DNA of 64,000 bases from CADCWN01 sp046328475 (GTDB lineage: Bacteria; Chloroflexota; Chloroflexia; Thermomicrobiales; CADCWN01): positions 65,503 to 129,502 of the forward strand of contig JAXLWN010000011.1 of assembly GCA_046328475.1 (NCBI GenBank). Reading direction: 5' to 3'. The notes under the pieces are model-generated. The model was not told the DNA's origin, searched no databases, and worked only from the letters and a program-made list of their open reading frames with translations. Below, piece by piece: positions 35,223 through 44,148 of the stretch. Both the position numbers and the translations under genes were made by a program. How positions within the stretch are numbered: the first letter of the stretch is position 1; the number at the start of each line of letters is the position of its first letter.

Positions 35223-36413
35223 CTATTCGCCCCGATTGCTGGTCGTGATCGGTGTCGCAGACCCGCGCGGCGGGCGCTGCGGGAAGCGCTCCTCGAAGAC
35301 CTCCTCGGCCACGCGGTTCAGCAATTGCTCGATCGTCCCGCCCGCGATCATCCAGCCGCGCGTCCGGCGGAAGAGGTAGTTGAGCGGCGAATCATCGGCG
35401 TAGCCATACGCCCCGAAGACTTGCAGCGCGGCGTCCGCGACCTCGAAGCCCGCCCGGTTGCAGGCGAGCTTCGCCAGCGCCGTCTCCAGCGCCGATGGCA
35501 GCCCCGCGTCGGCATTCGCGGCGGCGCGATAGAGCAGCAGCCGCGCGCTCTCCAGCTTCAACGTCATCTCCGCGAAGCGCCATTGCAGCCCCTGGAACTC
35601 GGCGAGACGCCGCCCGAACTGCTGGCGCTCGCGGGCGTAGGCGACCGCCCGGTCGAACGCCGCCTGCCCGAGCGCCAGCGAGCGGCTGGCATTCCCCAGC
35701 CGCTCCACATTGAAGACCGCCAGCATCTTCCGGAAGCCATCCTCCGGCAGCAGGATGTTCGCGATCGGCACGCGGCAATCGTCGAAGTAGAGCATCCCGT
35801 AGTGCTCGCCCGACATGAAGGTGTGGCTGCCATCCACGGCGAAGCCGGGCGTGCCGCGCTCGACGATCACCGCCCCTGCCGATCGCGACCCCTCCCCGAA
35901 CTTCGCCCAGACCACAAAATCGTCGGCGTGGTCGCCGTTCGTGCTGAACACCTTCTGCCCGTTCAGGACAACCTCGCCCCCCTCGATCCGCGCCCGCGTC
36001 CGCAAATCCGTGACCGCCGAGCCCGCCTCCGGCTCCGTCATCGCGATCGCGATCACCCGCTCGCCGCGCAGCGCCGGGGCGAGAACGCGCTCCTTCAGCG
36101 CGGGCGATCCATAGTGCGCGACCTGCTGGATCGCCCCGAAGTTCAGCGCCTGCACGCAATCCCCGGCGGCGGGGCAGACCTGCGCGATCGCCTCGATCGC
36201 CAGCACCGCGTCGAGCAGCGTTGCGCCCTGGCCGCCGTCCGCCTCGGGAATCGTGATCCCCGCCAACCCCTGCGCCGCCAGCAGCGCCAGGTACTCGCGC
36301 GGGAAGGCGTCGCGCCCCTCCCAGGTGAAGGCCTGCGGGCCGAACTTCGCCCGGGCGAACTCGCGCGTGACCGCGACCAGCTCGCGCTGATAGTCGCTCA
36401 GTTGAAAATCCAT
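35223..36413 (-). CDS. Acyl-CoA dehydrogenase
   Basis: 396 residues from ATG 36413 (GGGAG upstream). FAD/acyl-CoA motifs IAMTEPEAGSAV and VLNGQKVFSTNGDHAD, then the C-terminal helical domain with VFGAYGYADD. Where most family members have YEGTxEIQ, this one reads WMIAGGTIEQL near 352-362, so the common catalytic Glu is missing there; in some subfamilies the base comes from elsewhere. It follows the NDP-forming ligase gene on the same strand and probably oxidises the acyl-CoA made by it. Confidence 0.87.
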   Translation of the reverse strand: MDFQLSDYQRELVAVTREFARAKFGPQAFTWEGRDAFPREYLALLAAQGLAGITIPEADGGQGATLLDAVLAIEAIAQVCPAAGDCVQALNFGAIQQVAHYGSPALKERVLAPALRGERVIAIAMTEPEAGSAVTDLRTRARIEGGEVVLNGQKVFSTNGDHADDFVVWAKFGEGSRSAGAVIVERGTPGFAVDGSHTFMSGEHYGMLYFDDCRVPIANILLPEDGFRKMLAVFNVERLGNASRSLALGQAAFDRAVAYARERQQFGRRLAEFQGLQWRFAEMTLKLESARLLLYRAAANADAGLPSALETALAKLACNRAGFEVADAALQVFGAYGYADDSPLNYLFRRTRGWMIAGGTIEQLLNRVAEEVFEERFPQRPPRGSATPITTSNRGE

Positions 36414-36450
36414 CGCCACTCCCGCCGCAACGGCGTTTCAACCGCCCACG

Positions 36451-36490
36451 CCCTCACGCCCTCACGCCCTCACGCCCTCACACCCTCACG
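36451..36490. repeat. Octamer array (CCCTCACG)x5
   Basis: Five tandem CCCTCACG units, one with a single change. On the minus strand it begins inside the last codons of the ligase gene (DDVRV stop) and fills the gap before the acyl-CoA dehydrogenase start. Confidence 0.85.
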
Positions 36491-38571
36491 TCGTCGCCGC
36501 GCCGGGTGCCATAGTCCACCATCGCCTTGATCGCCCGCACCGCCCGGTCGGGCATCGGGAAGAGCGGGATGCGCGCTTCCTGGTAGAACGCGATCGAGTC
36601 GGGTGCCAGGAACTCCGCCCCGGTGCGCGCCACCACGACCGGCTTGTCGCTGCCCGCCGCCGCCGCTGCCACCCCCCGCGCCACCTCCAGCGCGGGCGGG
36701 TCGGCGTTGGTGGTCATCATCACGAGCACGGCGTCGATCTGCTCCTCGGCCAGCAGCAGCGCGGCCACCTGCCCCACCATGCCCGGCTTGACCGTGATCT
36801 GCATCGTCACGTCGATCGGGTTCTTGCTCGCGCCGAACGGCGGGATGATCTCCCGCACCCGCCGCTCCGTCTCTTCCAGCAGCGCCGGGAGTTCCAGCCC
36901 GTGGCGGGCGCACTCGTCGGCGATCACGCTGCACGCGCCGCCGGACGCCGAGACGACGCCGATGCGCGGCCCGCGCGGCAGTGGTTGCCAGGCCAGCGCC
37001 ACCGCCGCATCCACCAGCGACTGCAAATCGTGGACGCGCACCACCCCGGTCGCCCGAAACGCCGCGTCGTAGACCGCGTCGTCCCCCGCCAGCGACCCGG
37101 TGTGCGACTGCACCGCGCGTCGCCCCACCTCGGACGCCCCGGTCTTATAGACCACGACCGGCTTCCCCAGTTCGCGCGCTCGCCTGCACGCGGCGAGAAA
37201 ACCCGCCGGGTCGCGCGCCGCCTCCATGAAGACGGCGATCACCTTCGTGGCCGGGTCCTCCACCAGCGCGGCGAGGTAGTCGCTCAGCGTCAGGTCGGCC
37301 TCGTTGCCGGTGCAGACCCAGTGGCTGAAGCCGATCCCCTGCGCCCAGGCGCGGCTGAGCAGCGACCCGCCGAGCGCGCCCGACTGCGTCAGGAAGGCGA
37401 TCTCGCCGGGCGGCATCCGCTCGACCTCGAACGCCATGCCAAACGCCGCGCACGTACCCGCCGCCGCGTGTACCACGCCCGCCGTGTTCGGGCCGCAAAG
37501 CCGAATGTTGTGCGCCCGCGCGACCGCGAGCAATCGCTCCTGCTCCGCTTGCCCCGCCTCGCCCGTTTCACCAAACCCGGCGGTGTAGACGATCGCCGCA
37601 CCGATGCCCTTCGCGCCGCATTGCTCCAGCACGCCAGCCACCGCGCCGGCGGGCACCATGATGCAGGCGAGGTCCGGCACCTCCGGCAGCGCCGCGATGG
37701 TGGGGTAGCTCGGCTTGCCCTGCACCTCGCTCGCGCCCGGATTGACCGCGTAGAGCGCCCCGCCGAACCCGTGCTTGATCAGGTAGTGAAACAGCCGCCC
37801 ACCCTGCCTGGCGCGGCTGGTGGAGGCCCCGATCACCGCGATGCTGCGCGGATTGAGCATGCGCCGCACCGCGTCGAGTGGCGCGGACGCTGCCACCGGG
37901 GCGGGCAACGCCGCACCGACCATCACCCGCGCATCGACCGCCACGACGCCATCGTGGCGCACGATCAGCGGGTTCAGATCCAGTTCCGCCACGCCCGGCT
38001 CCGCCGCAATCAGCCGACTGACGGCGACCACGACCTCCGCGAGCGCGGCGCGATCGACCGGGAGCGCGCCGCGATACCCATCCAGCAGCCGCGCACCGCG
38101 CAATTCGCGCAGCATCTCCCCCGCTTCCTCGCGCCCGACCGGCGCGAGGCGGAGCGCCACATCCCCCAGCGCCTCCACCCACACTCCGCCCAGGCCGACC
38201 AGCACGACCGGGCCGAACGCCGGATCGCGCCGCGCCCCGACGATGACCTCCAGCCCTGGCGCGGCCTGCGCCTGCACCAGCAACCCGGTCAACTGCGGCA
38301 ACCGCTCCGCCAACTCGCGCGCCGCTGCGGCGACCGCCTCGCCATCCCGCAGGCCGAGCCGCACCGCCCCCACATCGCTCTTGTGTACGAGGTCGGGCGC
38401 GCTCGCCTTCAGCACCACCGGGAAGCCGATCGCCGCCGCTGCGCGCACCGCCTCGGCAGCCGTGGCGACGACGCGCTGCGCCGCCATCGGCACCCCATAG
38501 CGGCGCAGGAGGTCGGCGGCGGTCGCCGCATCGAGCAGCACCGTCCCCTCCGCCTGTCCCTGGTCCGGCAT
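36478..38571 (-). CDS. NDP-forming acyl-CoA synthetase, single-chain
   Basis: 697 residues. An ATP-grasp domain comes first (about 1-220, GFPVVLKASAPDLVHKSDVG), then the CoA-binding domain (about 235-360, RSIAVIGASTSRARQGG) and the succinyl-CoA-synthetase-like ligase domain with the phosphohistidine loop SHTGSLAG near 490. ATP-grasp at the N-terminus reverses the order in the archaeal ACD alpha-beta type but occurs in bacterial fusions. It makes or consumes acyl-CoA with ADP + Pi. Paired with acyl-CoA dehydrogenase; the last codons overlap an 8-mer array. Confidence 0.87.
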   Translation of the reverse strand: MPDQGQAEGTVLLDAATAADLLRRYGVPMAAQRVVATAAEAVRAAAAIGFPVVLKASAPDLVHKSDVGAVRLGLRDGEAVAAAARELAERLPQLTGLLVQAQAAPGLEVIVGARRDPAFGPVVLVGLGGVWVEALGDVALRLAPVGREEAGEMLRELRGARLLDGYRGALPVDRAALAEVVVAVSRLIAAEPGVAELDLNPLIVRHDGVVAVDARVMVGAALPAPVAASAPLDAVRRMLNPRSIAVIGASTSRARQGGRLFHYLIKHGFGGALYAVNPGASEVQGKPSYPTIAALPEVPDLACIMVPAGAVAGVLEQCGAKGIGAAIVYTAGFGETGEAGQAEQERLLAVARAHNIRLCGPNTAGVVHAAAGTCAAFGMAFEVERMPPGEIAFLTQSGALGGSLLSRAWAQGIGFSHWVCTGNEADLTLSDYLAALVEDPATKVIAVFMEAARDPAGFLAACRRARELGKPVVVYKTGASEVGRRAVQSHTGSLAGDDAVYDAAFRATGVVRVHDLQSLVDAAVALAWQPLPRGPRIGVVSASGGACSVIADECARHGLELPALLEETERRVREIIPPFGASKNPIDVTMQITVKPGMVGQVAALLLAEEQIDAVLVMMTTNADPPALEVARGVAAAAAGSDKPVVVARTGAEFLAPDSIAFYQEARIPLFPMPDRAVRAIKAMVDYGTRRGDDVRV

Positions 38572-38760
38572 CGCCGTGCCCCCGTTCGCGCAACATCGCC
38601 GCCGACTGGCATTCTATCGTGCCGCAACGCGTGAGCAAGTGAATGTCCCTGCGGCCTGTAACGCTGCGCCCCCGCGCCGCCCACCCTGTGCGACAATGCG
38701 CCCGACGACGCATTTCGCCGAGCGCCACACCGGCCGCGCAGGCCGCACAGGAGGGAGAGC

Positions 38761-40362
38761 ATGAGCCAGCCCGCCACAACCCCGCCGAACGGCGCGCACC
38801 TCCTCCTCGCCACGCTCCAGGCGCGCGGCACGCGCCACCTCTTCGGCGTGCCCGGCCACGGTGCCTACCCGATCTACGACGCCCTCTGCGACTTCCCCGC
38901 GATCGAGCCGGTCGTCGGTCGCCACGAGCAGAGCAGCCTCTTCAGCGCGCTCGCCTTCTCCTGGGCCAGCGGCACCACCGTCGTCGCCACCAGCGTCCCC
39001 GAAGCGGGCCTGACCAACGCCGCCACCGGCCTGCTCGAAGCGAACAACACCCAGGCTCGCCTCTTTTTCGTCATCGAGGCGAACCCCCTGCACGCCGGTG
39101 TGGCGCACTCGGTCGCGCGCCACTATCGCCGCGTCGATACGAGTGATGCACTGGTGCCCGCCATCCACGCGCTGCTCGACCAGCTCGAATTCAGCCGACC
39201 CGGCGCGGCAATCCTGGAAGTCGCCAGCAACGTCCTCACCGATCCCGTCACCGGAGCACCATCCGCGCCCTACCAGCGCCCCACCCCGCCACCCATCGCG
39301 GACAGCGAGATCGCCGCCGCCGCCCGCACCCTCGCCGGGGCGCAGCGCTGCGTCATCCTCGCGGGCGCGACGGCGGTGGCGGCCGACGCCGGTGCCAGCG
39401 TGCAACGCCTGGCCGAGGCGCTGCACGCGCCGGTCTTCGTCGATGGCATCGCCAAGGGCATCCTGCCCGAGGATCACCCCCTCGCGCTCGGCCGCAACTG
39501 GTCGCCGAGCGGCCCCGGCGACCAACTCCTGCGCGAGGCCGACGTGGCGCTCGTCATCGGTGCGCCGCTCGGCGGCGGGCAGGTGACCGCCCCCTGGGAT
39601 CCGCAGATGGCCCGCTCGCCGCGCCAGGCGATCCTCGTCGATTGGGACGACAGCGAACAGGCACCGCTCGCCTCCGATCTGCGCCTGCGCGGCCACGTCC
39701 CCAGCATCCTCGCCGCCCTGGCCGATGCCGTCGGCGAAAGCACACAAGCAACTGGCTTCCCCGCCGCCCGCCTGGACGAAGTGCGCCGCTGGGCCTGGGA
39801 CTACGCCGAGACGCGCGTCCCCTGGGCGCTCGGTTTCTTCCAGGGCATCTGCGCCGCCATGCCACGCGACGGCATCATCCTGCTCGACAGCATGGTCGGC
39901 CTCTGGCTCGATCGCCTCTATGCCGCGCCCGACCCGGCGGCGATTCGCATGCCCTTCGGCACCGGCACGCTCGGCTTCGGCGTGCCCGCCGCCGTCGGCG
40001 CGAAAATGGCCCAGCCAGGGCGCGAGGTCGTGGTCGTCGCGGGCGACGGCGCGTTCCTCTACAACCCGCAGGAACTGGCCACGATGCTGCTCCGGGGGCA
40101 GAAGCTGACCATCATCATCGCCAACGACGGCATCTATGGCGCGATCAAGCACAACATGGCCGAGCGCTTCGGCCGCGCGACCGCCTACACCCTCGCCAAC
40201 CCCGATTTCGTGCGCCTGGGCGAAGCCTTCGGGATGCGCGCCCTGCGCCTCGCCTCGTCGGACGAGATCGGCCCGGCACTGGCAGCAGCCCTCGCTGGCG
40301 ACCAGTCAACCCTGATCGAGGTGCCGCTCGAACTGCGCCCGCCGCGCGACTTCTACGCCTGA
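38761..40362 (+). CDS. Acetolactate synthase-like ThDP-dependent enzyme
   Basis: 533 residues from ATG 38761. The N-terminal PYR domain has the catalytic Glu E56 (GRHEQSS), a central domain follows, and the C-terminal PP domain carries GDGAFLYNPQE and IIIANDG (ThDP/Mg2+ motif, near 428-456). Members include acetolactate synthases, benzoylformate and sulfopyruvate decarboxylases. No regulatory subunit nearby, so a catabolic 2-oxoacid decarboxylase is as likely as acetolactate synthesis. Divergent from the CoA-ligase operon. Confidence 0.85.
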   Translation: MSQPATTPPNGAHLLLATLQARGTRHLFGVPGHGAYPIYDALCDFPAIEPVVGRHEQSSLFSALAFSWASGTTVVATSVPEAGLTNAATGLLEANNTQARLFFVIEANPLHAGVAHSVARHYRRVDTSDALVPAIHALLDQLEFSRPGAAILEVASNVLTDPVTGAPSAPYQRPTPPPIADSEIAAAARTLAGAQRCVILAGATAVAADAGASVQRLAEALHAPVFVDGIAKGILPEDHPLALGRNWSPSGPGDQLLREADVALVIGAPLGGGQVTAPWDPQMARSPRQAILVDWDDSEQAPLASDLRLRGHVPSILAALADAVGESTQATGFPAARLDEVRRWAWDYAETRVPWALGFFQGICAAMPRDGIILLDSMVGLWLDRLYAAPDPAAIRMPFGTGTLGFGVPAAVGAKMAQPGREVVVVAGDGAFLYNPQELATMLLRGQKLTIIIANDGIYGAIKHNMAERFGRATAYTLANPDFVRLGEAFGMRALRLASSDEIGPALAAALAGDQSTLIEVPLELRPPRDFYA

Positions 40363-40510
40363 CGCCCCGGCGGGCGCTGTCGAATTCGCCCATCGCCGCG
40401 CGACTACTTCACGGGCAATGCGCCGCATTGTCGATTTCGGGCTGCCCCGCACGACTACCTCGTGGAAACGGGGCGATCCTTCGCCGCGAGAGTGCCGTGG
40501 GAGGTGAGCA

Positions 40511-40894
40511 GTGGGTACCTGGCCGGGAAATATCTTCGCCGTCACGCTCTTCACGGAGGACCTGGCGGCCACCAGGCAGTTCTACCAGGACGTTTTCGGG
40601 CTGCCGGTCGCGTTCGAGGACGACAATTCGGCCGTCTTCAACTTCGGAAACACCCTCATCAATCTGCTGAAAACCACCGAGGCACCGGAACTCATCGCAC
40701 CCGCGCCGGTCGCCCCGCCCGAGGCCGGGTCCCGCGCCCAATTCACCATCCAGGTGGATGACGTGGACGCGCTCTGCGCGGAGCTGACCGCGCGCGGCGT
40801 GGCACTGCTGAACGGCCCGCTCGACCGCCCCTGGGGCATCCGCACCGCCTGCTTCCGCGATCCCGGCGGCCACATCTGGGAGATCGCGAAGTAA
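40511..40894 (+). CDS. VOC-family (glyoxalase/bleomycin-resistance fold) protein
   Basis: 127 residues from GTG 40511 with GGGAGGTGA upstream. FAVTLFTEDLAATRQFYQDV and ACFRDPGGHIWEIAK are the paired beta-alpha-beta-beta-beta signatures. The terminal Glu of GGHIWEI would be a metal ligand; the N-terminal His is absent (VTLFT), so it may not be a classical metalloenzyme. It precedes a DinB gene by 36 nt, probably in one transcript. Confidence 0.8.
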   Translation: MGTWPGNIFAVTLFTEDLAATRQFYQDVFGLPVAFEDDNSAVFNFGNTLINLLKTTEAPELIAPAPVAPPEAGSRAQFTIQVDDVDALCAELTARGVALLNGPLDRPWGIRTACFRDPGGHIWEIAK

Positions 40895-40929
40895 GCGGCG
40901 AAAGCTCGCCCGCAACCACGGAGGAAGTG

Positions 40930-41442
40930 ATGTCAGACGCGGCCCCGGGCACGGAAACCCGAAATCTCTTGCGCTACCTGAACGCCCAGCGCGAGCATGT
41001 GCTCGGTATCCTGGAGGGCCTTGATGATGAGGCGCTCCGCCGGTCAATCCTGCCCTCGGGCTGGTCTTGCCTGGGGCTGGTGCAGCACCTCGCCCTCGAT
41101 GTCGAGCGCTTCTGGTTCCGCTGCACCGTCGCCAGCGAGCAGGACGCCATCGACTCGCTCGCCACCATCGACAACGCCTGGCAGGTTGGCGCGGATATGC
41201 CCGCTGTCGCCGTTTTCGACCTCTACCGCGATGAGGTCGCCCGCGCGAACGCCATCATCGCCGCCACGCCCCCGGACAACGCCCCGGCCTGGTGGCCCCC
41301 CGAACTCTTCGGCGATTGGCGACTCGACACCGTGCGGGAGATCATCCTGCATGTGATGACCGAGACCGCCAGCCACGCCGGCCACCTCGACATCGTGCGG
41401 GAACTGATCGACGGCAAGCGCTGGCTGATCATGACCGACTGA
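40930..41442 (+). CDS. DinB-family protein (DUF664-like)
   Basis: 170 residues from ATG 40930 (GGAGGAAG upstream). LRYLNAQREHVLGILEGLDD, LVQHLALDVERFW and HVMTETASHAGHLDIVREL supply three His at the positions expected of the DinB metal site. Known relatives act as thiol-dependent transferases or isomerases; no substrate can be named. Co-directional with the VOC gene. Confidence 0.82.
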   Translation: MSDAAPGTETRNLLRYLNAQREHVLGILEGLDDEALRRSILPSGWSCLGLVQHLALDVERFWFRCTVASEQDAIDSLATIDNAWQVGADMPAVAVFDLYRDEVARANAIIAATPPDNAPAWWPPELFGDWRLDTVREIILHVMTETASHAGHLDIVRELIDGKRWLIMTD

Positions 41443-41458
41443 CCGCCCCGCGCCCGCC

Positions 41459-42901
41459 TCACTCCAACTCGCGCTTGAGTGCCGCCCGCGCCGCGTAGTA
41501 GCCGCACAGCCCGTGGACCCCCGCGCCCGGCGGCGTCGAGGCCGAGCAGAGGTAGACCCCCGGCGCTCCCGTGCGGTACGGCACCACGCGCGGCCAGGGC
41601 CGGAAGAAGAGCTGCCGCAAATCCGTCACCCCCCCGGCGATGTCGCCACCGATCAGGTTCGCATCCTGACGCGCCAACTCCACCGGACCCGACACCGCCC
41701 GTGCCAGGATGCGGTCGCGGAAGCCCGGCGCGAAACGCTCCACCTGCGCCTCGATCTGCGCCGTCATCTCCTCCGTCGAGCCGTGCGGGACGTGGCAGTA
41801 CGCCCAGGCGGTCTGCTGACCCGCCGGGGCGCGCGTCGGGTCGAACAGGCTCTGCTGCGCCAGCAGCACGAAGGGCCGCGCCGCGTGTTGTCCCTGCCAG
41901 CAAGCCCGCTCCGACGCCGCGACCTCGGCCAGCGTCCCGCCCAGGTGGACCGTCGCCGCCCGCGCGCACTCGCGCGCCCGCCAGGGGATCGGCCCATCCA
42001 GCGCCCAATCCACCTTGAAGATGCCCGGCCCGTGCCGGAAGCGCCCCAACTGCCGCCGGTCCCGCTCGGGCAACCGCCCGCCCGCGATCTCCACCAGCCG
42101 CTGCGGCGGCACATCCAGCAACACCGCGCGGGCGGGCGGCAATTCGTCCAGGGAGGCCACGCGCCAATCGGTCACAATCTCCCCACCCAGCGCGCGAAAA
42201 TGCGCCGCGAGCGCATCGGCGATCGCCTGCGCCCCGCCGCGCGGCATCGGCCAGCCGACCACATGCCCCAGCGCGCCCAATACCAGCCCGATGGCGGCGG
42301 TCGCGGGCGACTCCAGCGGCAGGATCGCGTGCGCCGCCAGCCCCGCGAAGATTGCCCGCGCCCGCTCCCCCCGGAACCACGTCGCAGCCAGCAGGCGCGC
42401 GGGCAGCAGCGCGAACATCCCGAAGCGCGCCATCGCAATCGGGTGCCGCGCCGACCGCAGCCGCAGCGGCCCGAGAATCCCCGGCACCAGCCGGGGCCAG
42501 TCATGGACAATCGGCCCCATCAAGCGGCGATAGGCCGCCCCATCCACCCCCAGCCCCTCGGCGGTCGCCGCGACCGAGCGCTCCAGCATCACCGCCGTGC
42601 CATCGTCGAGCGGGTGCGCCAGCGGCGCGTCGGGGTGGACCCATTCGAGCCCATAGTCCGCGAGCGGCAGGGTGCGCAGCGCTGGCGAGCCGATCCCGAG
42701 CGGGTGGATCGCCGACCCCAGGTCGTTGACGAAGCCCGGCAGCGTCAACTCGGCCGAGCGCACCGCGCCGCCAATTGTGGCATTCGCCTCCACCAGCAGC
42801 ACCCGCCGCCCCGCACGCGCCAGCGTGATCGCCGCGACCAGCCCGTTCGGCCCGGCCCCGACGACCACCGCGTCGTAGTTGTCGCGTGCGCATTGCTCCA
42901 T
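41459..42901 (-). CDS. Phytoene-desaturase-like FAD oxidoreductase (PYROXD2 type)
   Basis: 480 residues from ATG 42901 (MEQCARDNYDAVVVGAGPNG). Dinucleotide-binding VVVGAGPNGLVAAITLARAG at the N-terminus; C-terminal FAD block PGVYLCSASTPPGAGVHGLC. It belongs to the NAD(P)/FAD amine-oxidase/carotenoid-desaturase superfamily. No carotenoid genes are near, so PYROXD2-like is the safer label. Confidence 0.83.
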   Translation of the reverse strand: MEQCARDNYDAVVVGAGPNGLVAAITLARAGRRVLLVEANATIGGAVRSAELTLPGFVNDLGSAIHPLGIGSPALRTLPLADYGLEWVHPDAPLAHPLDDGTAVMLERSVAATAEGLGVDGAAYRRLMGPIVHDWPRLVPGILGPLRLRSARHPIAMARFGMFALLPARLLAATWFRGERARAIFAGLAAHAILPLESPATAAIGLVLGALGHVVGWPMPRGGAQAIADALAAHFRALGGEIVTDWRVASLDELPPARAVLLDVPPQRLVEIAGGRLPERDRRQLGRFRHGPGIFKVDWALDGPIPWRARECARAATVHLGGTLAEVAASERACWQGQHAARPFVLLAQQSLFDPTRAPAGQQTAWAYCHVPHGSTEEMTAQIEAQVERFAPGFRDRILARAVSGPVELARQDANLIGGDIAGGVTDLRQLFFRPWPRVVPYRTGAPGVYLCSASTPPGAGVHGLCGYYAARAALKRELE

Positions 42902-43160
42902 CCCGAATCGTCCCCAATCGCGCCCTCGCGCTGCGTGACTGCGGGCACCTGTACCGCCCGCCTGGACCAATTGTAGTGCGATCCCGGCCCCAAGCAGCGG
43001 CGCCAGCGGCGCGATGGCAGGCTATCGTCGCGATCAACTTCGTGGAATGGGGGGGATGCTCGCCAGGTTTGGGCGGGGCGAACGCACGGCGCTCATCGCG
43101 GATGCCCCCGGTGGCGGGGGGCGTCCGCGCACGCGCACTCCGGTTGCGCTGTTGCCTGTC

Positions 43161-43237
43161 TGGTGCCCACGGAGGGATTCGAACCCCCGACCTACTGCTT
43201 AGAAGGCAGCCGCTCTATCCAGCTGAGCTACGCAGGC
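43161..43237 (-). tRNA. tRNA-Arg (anticodon UCU), copy 1
   Basis: On the minus strand the molecule starts GCCTGCGTAGCTCAG, has the anticodon loop CTTCTAA (anticodon TCT), the T-arm GGGGGTTCGAATCCC and an encoded 3' CCA (TGG at 43161-43163). The acceptor stem closes with two G-T wobbles. Confidence 0.93.
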
Positions 43238-43660
43238 ACAGGAATGGTGCCCCCACTTCCCTATAGGGCAAGACGCTTGCCCGGAAAGCGATCACCGACC
43301 GATCCGACAACTTGTGAGGCGACAGCAGTTATGCGGCGCGATGACCCGGTCGCGCCGGGCACCGCCGCAGCGGAGGAATGCGCACTCTCAATGGGTGGGG
43401 TCGGGTCTAGACGAGGCGATAGCTGCCCCGGTCGCGCGCCGCGTTCGCAGCGCGACCAGACGACCAGCGGTCGCCGCTGATGATCGTATCTCCAAAGGCG
43501 TTGCGGACTCGCCGCTCGCCGGTGGCGGGTTGACGTTGCTGGGCAGGCACCAGCTTCATCATCATCGTCGAGACCATCCCCCACCACAACACAAAGCCCG
43601 CCGACCCATCATGCCGGGTACACGATCACCGAGCACCTTCGCCCGAACTGCCCACACGCC

Positions 43661-43737
43661 TGGTGCCCGCCGGGAGGAATCGAACCTCCGACGTACTGCT
43701 TAGAAGGCAGCTGCTCTGTCCTCTGAGCTACGCGGGC
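43661..43737 (-). tRNA. tRNA-Arg (anticodon UCU), copy 2
   Basis: Starts GCCCGCGTAGCTCAG, has the same anticodon stem-loop (CTTCTAA, anticodon TCT), the T-arm GGAGGTTCGATTCCTCC and an encoded CCA. It differs from copy 1 in acceptor, D- and T-stems. 423 nt separate the two; that interval holds no gene I can support. Confidence 0.92.
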
Positions 43738-44148
43738 AGGGCAAGAACCAGCGAGGCGGCGGCCCACGCACAGATCCTCGGGGCGGGCCGCACACCGCTA
43801 CCACAGCGGCGTGGCCCATGGCACACCCGCCCCAGGATCGTCTTCCAACTCACACGTATCATTTAACGGAACCAACAGGGGTTTGTCACCCTCAAATCTG
43901 TACCAACTTGTCCCACTTTGTCCCAGGTTGTGCGCGAACCGCCCCATTGCCCCCCAACACCCCTAACCTTGCCCCTGCTTGTGCGGTGCTTCACAAGCGC
44001 ACTTGATCCTTTTTGCACTTGATGGGAGAATCTTCATGGAGGCACCGCGCCCGCGAGGGCGCGTGTCGTGGACCCTGCGCGAAGGTACGCTATACTTCGC
44101 GACGATGTACGGACTGGCTTTCATCGCGCGCCCTCGGAGGTAACGCCG
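43738..44148. promoter_or_regulatory. Upstream region of the cytochrome bc operon
   Basis: 411 nt without a gene. A -10-like TATACT (44091-44096) is flanked by an exact 7-bp dyad CGCGAAG (44078-44084) / CTTCGCG (44095-44101). The -35 region is weak. An operator overlapping the -10 would suit repression or a non-housekeeping sigma factor. Confidence 0.4.

Noticed and set aside
34892..35248. Plus-strand 118-codon frame between secreted protein and acyl-CoA dehydrogenase
   Set aside because: Crosses a terminator hairpin and has random-like basic composition.
36901..38634. Long plus-strand frame opposite the CoA ligase
   Set aside because: His/Arg/Pro-rich shadow of a well-supported gene.
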